DNA from: a bacterium HR17
GTDB lineage: Bacteria > Armatimonadota > Fervidibacteria > Fervidibacterales > Fervidibacteraceae
Length of the DNA: 52,231 nt
Assembly (NCBI GenBank): GCA_002898575.1
Contig: BEHT01000024.1
Coordinates: 1 to 52,231, forward strand
Direction: 5' to 3'
In this document: positions 6,750 through 15,900 of the stretch, piece after piece
Layout of the letters: the number at the start of each line of letters is the position of its first letter
How positions within the stretch are numbered: position 1 is the first letter of the stretch
The notes under the pieces: generated by a model
What the model was told of the DNA's origin: nothing
Seen by the model: only the letters and a program-made list of their open reading frames with translations
Database searches by the model: none
Translations under genes and position numbers: made by a program

Positions 6750-9008
6750 CTACGAGCGGAAAAATTGGCGGGGTTCAATTCGCCACACCGCACCGACAGG
6801 GCAATGATAGACGCACGCTTGAAACGCCATGCCCCGACACAAATCGCACTTGATTGCCAAAAGCGGTGCCGCGCTCCCTGAAGGCGCTTCGGGTTGAGGA
6901 CGCTGGCTCACGGTGCGCAGCCAATGCAGCAAACCGCCTTCAGGTTGCGCGGAGCGGACGAGGTGCATCTTGATAGCGCCGTAAGGGCAATTGCGTAGGC
7001 AGGCGCGACAGCCGATGCACAAATCGGGGCGGATGAAAATTTCGCCCGTCGTTTCGCTGCGAAAAATGGCGGTCGTCGGGCAATCCCGCATGCACACAGG
7101 GTCAAGGCAGTGGCGACAGACGAACGGGAAAAAGGCAAAGGGTTTGCCGTCGCTGACGACTGCACCTTGCCAATCAATGCGGCTGATCCCGTCGTCATGC
7201 GCCATTCCACACGCCGTCACACAATTGCCGCAGCGGATGCAGCGGCTCAGGTCAATCATCATCACAGCGTCGCCGACAAAAATCTCCTCACTGGCTAATT
7301 GCTCGTAGACCACATCGTCAACGGCGATGCGGCGCTGGAAGGCTTGCAACCGTTCGTCAATCAGCCGCTCCAAATCGGCGCGGACATCGGGATGGTGCGC
7401 CAAGACGCTCAAAAAGCGCTCGCGGGGCACGCATAACACTTGCGCTTCCCCGACCGACGCGACAGCGACCCGCACCGTCGCCACCCGTGTGGGTTCGCGC
7501 AACAAAGCGACTTCACCGAAAAATTGCCCTGGACCGAGCAAAGCGATGGTGACTTCTTGTTGGCGTTGGGGTAAATAGCGTTGCACCTGCACCCAACCCA
7601 ACAGTAGGATGTAGAAAGTGTCCCCGCTTTCCCCAGCCTGCACGATGACCTCGCCAGGGGCAAAAGTGCGGATATGTTCGGGAGTAAGCCAAGGCGCAAA
7701 CAGTTGGCGCATCCGCTCCATCAACCGCTGCTCTAACGGATGGACATCGGGTATCGGTTGTCCCGCCAACAGTTGGCGGGCGATACGCATCATCGCTTCG
7801 CGGAAAAAGGTGTCTTCAGCGAGCAAGGCGTGAAAATGTGCCTTCGGGATGAAAACGCAATCGGCGTCTTCCACCGCAATCACTGTCGCCGACGGTGGAT
7901 TACCTGTCAGCAGCGACAGTTCGCCGAAATGCCCGCCAGGTCCGAGGTACGCCAAAATGCGGTTGCCCCGCGTGACGGCGACATGCCCGAACAAAACGAT
8001 GTAGAGCCCTTCCGCTTGCGCGTATTTGACCTTTTCCTTTTGGGCGATGCGTTCGGCGATGTCAGCGTCGGTCACGCCTTCCTGCAAGATGACTTCCTGC
8101 GGTTCGTAACTGCGCAATTCGGCGAACTCGCCCGTCGCGATGCGGTGCACCGTTTCGGGTGACAGGATGTCTTTGAGTTTGTGGTCGCGGAGCAAGTCCA
8201 ACAAGCCCCGTTCAAGGTAGTGGCGATAGACGGTGCGGGCAACTTTTTCGGCGCGCTTGAGGAAGCGCCGCAGCGGGCGCCCCTCCACTTCCAGCGCCAC
8301 GCATTCGGCTTTGGCACGGCAGGACGCCGTTCGGACGCACAAACTTAACGCGCCGATCTCCCCGAAAATCGCACCGTCCGTCAACTCCGCCAGCACTTGG
8401 CGTTCGCCGTCGCGCTCTTCGTAAACTTCCACGACGCCCCGCAGCAAAAAGTAGGCACAAGTCTCCCGCGCCCCTTCGCGGCAAATGAGTTCACCGGCGG
8501 CAAACCGGCGAAATTGCACGCCGTCGCTGTTGAGCAACCGCAGCCAATCGCCCTCTGCGACCTCGGCGAAGAGCGGCAGCGCTTTGAGTTGCGCCGCCCA
8601 CTCCCGTAAAGTCAGTGCTTCGTCCATTAACCGTTGCCATTCAGCGACAGGGAAAGCAAAGACGACGCACGGTTGAACGACTTGTCCGCGTTTGTCCTTT
8701 TCTGCGACGGCGGTGAAATGCGTTGGCTGCGGTTCAACGATGAGGTCGCCTGCCCGGTAAGCAGGGGCGTCTTCATCGGGACGGTGGAGCGCGCCCCGCG
8801 CCATGACGAAGGCGTGCGTCGGGTTGGGCGTCGGACGCCAAACCACTTCCTCACCGTCGTCCAGACGAAAGACGAGCGTGTCGGGATGCTCGGTGAGTTG
8901 GCGGATGCGCCCTCCCCCTAAGCCTTTCAGCAAGGGCGTGTCCTTGAGCGCGTTCAGGTGCACATCCAACTCTTTAGGCGTGAGTAGGCTCGGCGCTCTC
9001 TGCAGCAT
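6750..9008 (-). CDS. Cyclic-nucleotide-binding domains fused to a four-cluster ferredoxin domain
   Basis: 752 residues with no signal peptide or Tat motif, so predicted cytoplasmic. After a degenerate N-terminal part come three recognisable cNMP-binding (CRP-type) domains at about 150-260, 275-410 and 430-560. Their phosphate cassettes read FGEIGALSLCVRTAS, FGELSLLTGNPPSA and FGEVALLREPTRVAT. The middle one lacks the usual Arg. The C-terminal 180 residues carry CIRCGNC, CRHCLDPVCMRDCP, CIGCRACLRNCP and CDLCRGMAFQACVYHCP, the 16 cysteines of a DmsB/NrfC/HybA-like four-[4Fe-4S] subunit. It probably moves electrons between a cytoplasmic partner and the cytochrome b, gated by a nucleotide or effector (inference). 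Confidence 0.85.
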   Translation of the reverse strand: MLQRAPSLLTPKELDVHLNALKDTPLLKGLGGGRIRQLTEHPDTLVFRLDDGEEVVWRPTPNPTHAFVMARGALHRPDEDAPAYRAGDLIVEPQPTHFTAVAEKDKRGQVVQPCVVFAFPVAEWQRLMDEALTLREWAAQLKALPLFAEVAEGDWLRLLNSDGVQFRRFAAGELICREGARETCAYFLLRGVVEVYEERDGERQVLAELTDGAIFGEIGALSLCVRTASCRAKAECVALEVEGRPLRRFLKRAEKVARTVYRHYLERGLLDLLRDHKLKDILSPETVHRIATGEFAELRSYEPQEVILQEGVTDADIAERIAQKEKVKYAQAEGLYIVLFGHVAVTRGNRILAYLGPGGHFGELSLLTGNPPSATVIAVEDADCVFIPKAHFHALLAEDTFFREAMMRIARQLLAGQPIPDVHPLEQRLMERMRQLFAPWLTPEHIRTFAPGEVIVQAGESGDTFYILLLGWVQVQRYLPQRQQEVTIALLGPGQFFGEVALLREPTRVATVRVAVASVGEAQVLCVPRERFLSVLAHHPDVRADLERLIDERLQAFQRRIAVDDVVYEQLASEEIFVGDAVMMIDLSRCIRCGNCVTACGMAHDDGISRIDWQGAVVSDGKPFAFFPFVCRHCLDPVCMRDCPTTAIFRSETTGEIFIRPDLCIGCRACLRNCPYGAIKMHLVRSAQPEGGLLHWLRTVSQRPQPEAPSGSAAPLLAIKCDLCRGMAFQACVYHCPVGAVWRIEPRQFFRS

Positions 9009-9014
9009 CGCATT

Positions 9015-10685
9015 TCACCCTTCAGGGTTGCGCGGGAACTTCAACCAAGGCAGCCGCACACCCCGCACTTCCAAGTTGTCAATGCGCCGGTCAGATGGCG
9101 GCTCGTAGCCAGGAAACCCGCCGGGATTGCCCAGCGCCGCCACATAGTCGTCCTGCTCCACACCGTCGCCGCTGACGCCCAACCCGCCGACCAGTTGCCC
9201 GTTGCGATACAGCGGTACGCTCCCCGCAAACCAAACGACACCGCGCCCACCGCCTTGCGTGCCAGGGGTCGCAAAGTCAGTTAGAAACAGCCCGAAAAAC
9301 GGTCCCTGAGCGCTACCATCAATGCCGGGCGGATAAAACGGTTGACCGCCAAAGTTCAGCGTGCGGTTGGTCAGCGCCCACGGTTGACCGCTCGGATGCG
9401 CGGGCAAGTTCAACGCGCTTTGCCCCGCCGCCGTGTTGAAAAAGACCATGTTGACGGCTTTCGTCACGGCGACATCCACGCTGAACATCGTCGCATCGCG
9501 CATCCGATAGACAGCGACGATGTTGCCACTCGCGTCAGCGATCCCAAAAACAAACCGGCATCGGCTGCCGACGGGCAACCGAATGACAGCGCGAGTGCGT
9601 TTGGCGATGGCGACGCATTGGCGGATTATCGCATCCACTTCGGCTGCCGTCGCATTGCCGTCTTGATCCAAGTCGGCAGCTAGCGGTCCGAGCAAGTAAG
9701 CACCGTCGGCATCTATCACGCCCATTTCGTCCGGCAGCGGTTGTCCGATGTTGATGTTAGCAGCCGGGTCAATGACCCATGTGCCCATCGGGGCGGGAAA
9801 ACCGCTGTTGTCGGGTGGAACGCCCGAGGGCGGTTGCGTATTGACGACGAAGGGCAGGCTGATTCCGTCCACGACGACAAATTTCGGTGGCGGTAGCGTT
9901 CGCAAAAATGCACCGAGAAACTGCGTCGGGTCGTCCCCGAACGCACCGTGAAAGGCTGCCCACTCAGCGATCGCCATGTTACGCTCATAATCGGCGCGCG
10001 ATGGCGCCGCTGACGGGATACCCGCGCTGCCCACCGTCACACCGATGCCGCCGACACAATGCCCGTTTTTGTAAATCGGCACACCGCCTGGGTTGACCGC
10101 CGTCGCATCGCTGTCTGCGGGGTCTGCTTTACCCGTCACGATACCGACCAATGGAGGAGGCGGTGCCATGCCGGCAAAGTCAGGCAGCACTAAACCGGCA
10201 GGGTTATTCGCTTGCACGAAGCCGCGATTGGTATGCTCAATGCCCCAAAGGGCGGCGTTCGGTGTGTTTTGGATGCCCGGTGGGAAGTGGCGCCCGCTGA
10301 TGTAGCGGACAGTGCGCGACGACAGCGGTGCCTGGTCGTGGCTGAAAAACGCTGCCGTCCGCGCTAATGCGACGGCGACAGCGGTCGTCGGAAAAACTTG
10401 CCCGCCTGTCGTCGTGTAGGTCAAGGGCGCGCCCGCTTTGCGAAAAAGCCCCAACACGCGCCCGGCGCGGTCCACGACGGCGATGACCATCGTGGGGTCG
10501 TTGGCGGCGCGAGCGGCGCGCTCCACGATTTGAGCGACATCGGCAGCTGTCAGGCGGGAGGTGTTGAGGGGTAGCGTAGACGGGAAATTGGGCACAGATG
10601 TCGTCAAATGCCCGCCGCCCCCGCACCCGAACGACGCGCCGGTGATAGCGATGAAAATTGCGACCGCAAGCGCCCTTTTGCCCAT
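9015..10685 (-). CDS. Two-domain GlcG/HbpS-like (DUF336) lipoprotein
   Basis: 556 residues from the ATG at 10685, chosen because GGGAG lies nine bases upstream. A start at 10694 would touch it. The N-terminus has a hydrophobic stretch ending SFGCGGGG, a likely lipoprotein signal with the Cys at about residue 21. Two GlcG/HbpS-type domains follow, each with the VAVVDRAGRVLG-like and GG-GV/GLGVSG motifs (about 55-260 and 320-540). DUF336 proteins of this type bind heme or small ligands and act as extracellular sensors or accessory proteins. It sits between the cytochrome genes and the [4Fe-4S] gene, with gaps of 6 and 16 bases. Its role in the operon is unknown; heme binding or redox sensing is plausible. 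Confidence 0.75.
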   Translation of the reverse strand: MGKRALAVAIFIAITGASFGCGGGGHLTTSVPNFPSTLPLNTSRLTAADVAQIVERAARAANDPTMVIAVVDRAGRVLGLFRKAGAPLTYTTTGGQVFPTTAVAVALARTAAFFSHDQAPLSSRTVRYISGRHFPPGIQNTPNAALWGIEHTNRGFVQANNPAGLVLPDFAGMAPPPPLVGIVTGKADPADSDATAVNPGGVPIYKNGHCVGGIGVTVGSAGIPSAAPSRADYERNMAIAEWAAFHGAFGDDPTQFLGAFLRTLPPPKFVVVDGISLPFVVNTQPPSGVPPDNSGFPAPMGTWVIDPAANINIGQPLPDEMGVIDADGAYLLGPLAADLDQDGNATAAEVDAIIRQCVAIAKRTRAVIRLPVGSRCRFVFGIADASGNIVAVYRMRDATMFSVDVAVTKAVNMVFFNTAAGQSALNLPAHPSGQPWALTNRTLNFGGQPFYPPGIDGSAQGPFFGLFLTDFATPGTQGGGRGVVWFAGSVPLYRNGQLVGGLGVSGDGVEQDDYVAALGNPGGFPGYEPPSDRRIDNLEVRGVRLPWLKFPRNPEG

Positions 10686-10701
10686 TGCCTTCATCTCCCG
10701 T

Positions 10702-11631
10702 TCATTGGCTGAGTTTGTCTTTGTTCGCCTTCATGTAGTCAGCAGCCTCTTGGTTGGTCATGCGATGGGAATGGTTGGGCATATGGCAGGGCACACACTC
10801 CATATCGGGCGTGACTTTGACTTTGACATCGGGGATATGCTTTTGCGCCATCTCTTGGACATGCTTGGCGATGTCTCGCTCGTTTTGGTGGCAGGTGCTG
10901 CATAACTCGTTGACGGGTTTGCGAAGCTGGACGCGGTGGTTTTTGGCGTGCGGGTCATGGCAGGTGGCGCACCAAACGCCCTTTTTGTAGTGGGGGCTCT
11001 CATACCACTCGCCATATTGCCGCGTCCGCAAACTGTCGCTGGCTTTACCCAATTGAGCGATGCTGTGCAAATCGGTCGGCCCTGTCGGCGCAATTTCAAA
11101 ACCGGCAGGCGGCACTTCCTTGCCGTCCTTCACCCAAACGGCGTGGCACTGCCCGCACATCATCGCCGCCTGTTGGGCTTTGGCAATTTCATCGGGTGGA
11201 AAAGGGTTGTGGGCTAAATCGTTGCCTTTCGGTTCAATCCCGAACTTACCCGCATAAGTCGTTTTGAGGGCGTCCTCGCGCGTCTTGGTGGCGGCGTGGT
11301 CAGCGTTGGGTCCGTGGCAACTCTCACACCCGACGCCATCCTCCAGCCAGTCGGCAGTGTCGCCTTTAAGCGTGAATCCCGTGACCTTGCGGTAAATCAT
11401 TGTCACGGGCTCGTCGTCTCTCGGTTGCTGCTTGGCGTGGAGCGTTTCCTTCCAACTGTTGAAGTAAGGCAGGTGCTTTTGCCCGTCGTTGGGATGGCAT
11501 TTGGTGCACTGTTTGGAGTCGCCCAAGTATTTTTGCTGGATGACGCTGCGGGCAGGGGGTGTTCGCCATAACCCGCACACCAAAAACGCGACCGCCAACG
11601 CCGTCGTCGCCGCTGTCCAACGCGCCGTCAT
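10702..11631 (-). CDS. Hexaheme cytochrome c (cytochrome c554-like)
   Basis: 309 residues from the ATG at 11631, preceded by AAAGGAGG with an eight-base spacer. Residues about 6-22 are a signal peptide or anchor. Six heme motifs follow: CTKCH (42-46), CESCH, CGQCH, CATCH, CSTCH and CVPCH. The opening KYLGDSKQCTKCH with the later SWKETLHA is typical of the cytochrome c554/c' (multiheme) family, which includes electron carriers and small reductase-like proteins. I see no CXXCK or other special site that would mark a nitrite reductase. Probably a periplasmic electron carrier in the operon. Confidence 0.82.
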   Translation of the reverse strand: MTARWTAATTALAVAFLVCGLWRTPPARSVIQQKYLGDSKQCTKCHPNDGQKHLPYFNSWKETLHAKQQPRDDEPVTMIYRKVTGFTLKGDTADWLEDGVGCESCHGPNADHAATKTREDALKTTYAGKFGIEPKGNDLAHNPFPPDEIAKAQQAAMMCGQCHAVWVKDGKEVPPAGFEIAPTGPTDLHSIAQLGKASDSLRTRQYGEWYESPHYKKGVWCATCHDPHAKNHRVQLRKPVNELCSTCHQNERDIAKHVQEMAQKHIPDVKVKVTPDMECVPCHMPNHSHRMTNQEAADYMKANKDKLSQ

Positions 11632-11650
11632 GCGACATCCCTCCTTTAGG

Positions 11651-12871
11651 TCACGACTGCGGTTTGTGCACATAGATACCACCGGGTTGCCAACCCCAAC
11701 CGTTGGGGGCGCGGTAGCCCGGCGGCGGTGTGCCCGCCCGATGGCACGCGCCCGCGCACGAGTTCGGTCCGTGACACAGCACGCAATAAGCGTCCCGTCG
11801 CAACCCGCGCCGCCGTTGACGCACCCATGCCGACGACCACCGCTCAGGTGTTTGGTGCAATTGCGTCCACTCCTTGCGTTCCACATCGCCGTGATCTTTG
11901 CGGTCGTAGCCGATGGCGCGCGGCTCGTTGGGCTGACCCGTGTGGCAGTTGCCGCACACACTGGCGAAGTTCTCTTCCCGCTGTTCGGCAGCAGAGAGCC
12001 GCAGATAACGGCGGCTGGGTTTTTCGGGTGTTGACCGCAGCTGCCACAGTTCCTTGTTGCCGTGCGGCGTGTGGCAGACGCCGCATTCGTAGGACGCGCC
12101 CTCTTTGCGCCAATCCACAATCGTCATGCCCTTATGTTTGCCCGTCTCGTAACGCAGCGGGTGATGCAGCCGAACGCTCGGTGCACTTTTACGCAAGATG
12201 TCGTCGTGGCACCCTGCCTGCGTGCAATTGCGTTCCATCGGCAACCGCATCAAATCGGCGGCGCGCATTTTGCGGGGATGGTGGACTTCGTGGCAATCGG
12301 TGCAGGTCGGCGTTTTAGTGCGGGCGCTCACCGAGCGACTTTTGCTCGGCGCTGGCTGGCGGTGCGGGCTGAGTTGCCAATCTTCCTTGCGGCGCTCAAA
12401 GATAGCAGTGTGGCAAGGCAAGCAAATGGCTTCCTGTCGGGCACGGTGCAAACGCGTCGGGGCAGAGGCATCTTGCGGTCTGCCGAAGCGTTGCCAGCGG
12501 ACAATCATTTCCCGCACGCCACCGACATGCAAATTGCCCGGTCCGTGACAAGTTTCGCAACTGCTGGGCATTGACGGTGCAAACGGGTATGTCGGCGAAA
12601 AAGGCGGGGCAGCGCGCAACAAATTCGTCAGCATGTTCGCCAACGGTTCAGCGATGGTCATCGCCAAAATCTTGTCGCTGTGCCCTTTCACCCTCGCCCA
12701 TTCGTCAGCGAAGCGGTAATGGCACTGAAAGCACGGACCGTCCCCGACGAACTTGAGCGCCCGCAGTCGCAAACGGGGTGCTGCCGGCTGTTGCGGTGCC
12801 GCTGTCAGCCACCATGCCGCCATCAGCATCACTCCTAAGTTGGTCGCCGTCACAAGCGCCCATCGCACCAT
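11651..12871 (-). CDS. Eight- to nine-heme cytochrome c
   Basis: 406 residues from the ATG at 12871, which lies 34 bases after the upstream stop. The longer frame only shadows that gene. A membrane segment lies at about 6-24. Heme motifs in order are CFQCH, CETCH, CLPCH, CTDCH, CTQAGCH (CX4CH), CGVCH, CGNCH and CVLCH. There is also CAGACH with three residues between the cysteines, which may or may not bind heme. The C-terminal GYRAPNGWGWQPGG tail contains no heme motif. The ribosome site is weak (AAAGG about 15 bases upstream), so the start is less sure than for the neighbours. Periplasmic electron carrier or terminal reductase of unknown substrate. Confidence 0.78.
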   Translation of the reverse strand: MVRWALVTATNLGVMLMAAWWLTAAPQQPAAPRLRLRALKFVGDGPCFQCHYRFADEWARVKGHSDKILAMTIAEPLANMLTNLLRAAPPFSPTYPFAPSMPSSCETCHGPGNLHVGGVREMIVRWQRFGRPQDASAPTRLHRARQEAICLPCHTAIFERRKEDWQLSPHRQPAPSKSRSVSARTKTPTCTDCHEVHHPRKMRAADLMRLPMERNCTQAGCHDDILRKSAPSVRLHHPLRYETGKHKGMTIVDWRKEGASYECGVCHTPHGNKELWQLRSTPEKPSRRYLRLSAAEQREENFASVCGNCHTGQPNEPRAIGYDRKDHGDVERKEWTQLHQTPERWSSAWVRQRRRGLRRDAYCVLCHGPNSCAGACHRAGTPPPGYRAPNGWGWQPGGIYVHKPQS

Positions 12872-12905
12872 CGCTGGTGTCGCTGCCTTTGCGTTGGTTC
12901 CTTGT

Positions 12906-15900
12906 CTACCGACGGGCGAACCGGGTTTCCTTCGGCGGACGCAACCGTCCTTCGGCGATGGCTCGAAAAACATCGCTGGCTTTGCGGATATCCGGGACGG
13001 TGAACAACTTGCCGTCGCGCAGGTAAAGCCGTTGCATCTCCGCCTTGTTTAGCGGGCGCGCACCCCGTCGCCCAAACACGGCGATTTGGTTGCCGCTCTC
13101 ATCAACGGCGCGGTCGCGGTCAATGCCTTTGGAGATCGCCAACGCGCGACCGTGCGTTTTGTAGGTCGCAATCAGGCGGGGCGTCGGTTCCGGTGAAAAG
13201 CCGAAGATGCCTGGCGTGTGGCGGGGCGACATCAACTCCACGATGCGCAACCCATTCTTGCCGTCCGCGATGAAGGCAAATACGCTGTTGTTGACCATGC
13301 CCAACTGGACATCGCAGGCGTCGTTGATCTGCCCGCCTGCCGTGAACGCGTGCACCAACCGGGGGTGACGCGGGCGCTCCACATCCACGATGACCAGCCC
13401 TTGTTTGCCCGCCGCGATGTAGGCGTAAGTGCGGGCGACATAAATGCGCCGCGCATCGGCTATCGGCACAACCGCACCGGTGACGGGTTGGGGGTGTTCC
13501 GGATGGGTGATGTCCAACACCTTCAGCCCGTCGCGGTCAATGACAAAGGCGTAGCGGAATTGCACATCCAATGCCTGCACTTGGCGCAAAAAGGGTTCGC
13601 CGACGACGCTCACCAGTTTGGGCGCTAACGGGTCGTCCAAGTTGACGACAGCGATGCCCGCGTCGCAAACGATATAGGCGTAAACGCCGACGAACTCTAT
13701 AAACCGCGCCCCTTTGAGCACACCGTTGGGGTTGAAAGCAGCGCCACCACCTTTCAACGGTGCGCGGCGGATGAAGTTGTTAAGCGGGTTGCCGTCCAGC
13801 AAAGTGGAAATGCCCGGACCGTTCACCTTGTCGTCCAATGGGTTGCCGATGACGACCAACCCTTCCTGCGCGTCGGCGACATACAGAAAGCCGTAAAGCA
13901 GATGAACAGGTTGCTCTTCGTTTTCGGGCAAGCGGGTGCGGGTCGGGTCAACGGCTTGGGTCGTCGGGACGCCAATATAGCGGGCATCTTTCGTCTTGAC
14001 AAACAGCCGTTGCCCTTTGGGCGAGACAGGTGCGGTAACGATGCGTTCCGAAAAGCCTTTATTGGGCAAGTTGGCGATGTCCAAAATCTCCACGCCTTCA
14101 TGCCCTTTAGCGACATACAAGTATTCGCCTCGCGCCTGCAGGTGGTAAGCGGGGGTGGGATGCTCATGGGCTTCGGTTAAGCGGCGCCCTTTGGCGACGA
14201 ACTTGCGGAAGTTGTCGGGATACGCCAACGCGTGCAGGGAACTGCCGTAGATGGCGCCAGGTTCAGACATTTCGGCGATGGCAACGGCTTCCAAGCCATG
14301 TTCACCTTCGCCGACGAACACATAGCGCCCCATGAAGTTGGTGAACTGCGTGCCCAGCAGCAGGAGTTGTGCCAGCCACGCGTTGTTGTCGTCACGGTCG
14401 GAGACATGGCAGTCGGCACACATTTTCGTTTCTTTCGCCCGAACGGTGTGCGGGATGCGCGTGGAAAACGCCGTCCCGCTCAACCCCTCAGCGGAGACCG
14501 TTTGCTGTTGGTAGTAAAGCCACTGGCGGTTGGCGTCTTGCGAACTGACGACGACAGCGCATGCCGAATGCACGGGTGCGACGCGGTTGCCCGTCACTGT
14601 CCCGTCCACGCCCAACATGTAAGCGTCGGTGCGAATGGTCTGGAAGTTGTAACTGGTGAAGTTGCGCAACTCTTCGCCTTCGTAGTGCAACTTGCGGGTG
14701 CGGTAGTTGGCTTTCATCGGTAGGTGGCAACCCCAGCAGTTAGGCACCCACGCCGAATGGCAAGCGACACAATGGAGGGCGCGTCGCCCCGTTTTCGCCT
14801 GCAGTTCTTTATCTATCGGCAAGGCGTTGCTGATGTGCGCCAGTTTTGACCAATCGGCGTCGCTCTTGGGGACTTCGCCCCAAGTCTTGCCGTCCACTTG
14901 GATGGTTTTCGCCAAGCGCGACAGCAGCGCCTTTTCGGGGTTGCGTTTTGCCCAATCGGAGTTGGGGTCAACGGTGTCGGCGACTTGGGGCACTTCCCAT
15001 TCCAACCCTTTGACGGTCATTGACCGCTGGAACAACTTGCCGTCTTTGAAGTAAAACTGCTCTTCACCGAAGGGTGTGCGCCGAACGCCTAGCCGCGTGC
15101 CGCGTTCAGGAGCTGCCGGTCCCGTCGTGACCAAATCGCGCAATCGGCGGATGGGCTTGGTCAGCGTCCCGTGACAATCGGTGCAACCGATTTCAACAGC
15201 GTTGCGGACTTCACCATACAACTTGCCGTTGCCGTGAACATCTTGGCTGAAGTGGCAGTCAACGCAATGCATCCCTTTCTCCAAGTGGATGTCGCGCAAG
15301 TGGACAGTTTTACGCCAACGGTCAGGGTCGTCCCAACGCACGATGTTGTCGTTGGCGTCCAACAAGTTGCCTTTGCGGTCGGTCTTGAAAACGGCACGGA
15401 AAACCCAACCGTGCCCGTGAAAGTCGGCGAATTGCACTTTGGACAGTTTCGGGTTGAGTTCCCACAACCGTTCCAAAAAGTTCGGTCCCGCCTTCATGCC
15501 CATGTGATTTTCCTCGTCGGGATACAGGTTGGACCACAGACCCCGCAGCGCTGTCGCATCCGGGTTGCGCAACAAACTCTCCACTTCCTGCTTGGGGTCG
15601 GGAAAGCGTTGGCGCTTGGGGTAAAGCCATTCACCGTCCGTCTCGTTGTCCCACCAGATGTAGCCGAGATAGGTGTTCATCACGAGCGTGCCAGGGTGAA
15701 TGTGGCAGGTGATACATTGGCTGGACGGGATGGCGTTGGTGAATTGGTGACGGATGGGATGACCGCGTTCGCCTCGCTTTTGTGCCGCGCGCAAGGCTTC
15801 GTCGGCGCTGAAACTGTGCCCGCTGTTGCCAAATTGCGCCCAAACGCCCGAATGCATTGGGTCGCGGTCGTTGGCGTAAACCATGTGGCAGGCAGCGCAT

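Noticed and set aside
10702-12120. 472-residue fused protein
   Set aside because: The N-terminal part only shadows the nine-heme gene. The strong AAAGGAGG site and signal peptide place the start at 11631.
10702-12871. Nitrite reductase NrfA, hydroxylamine oxidoreductase or octaheme tetrathionate reductase
   Set aside because: No CXXCK catalytic heme motif is present, and I see no other signature of these enzymes in the six- and nine-heme proteins.
5751-12871. Alternative complex III or an Hmc-type complex
   Set aside because: The Fe-S protein lacks a molybdopterin-like domain and a Tat signal, and there is no NrfD-like subunit.
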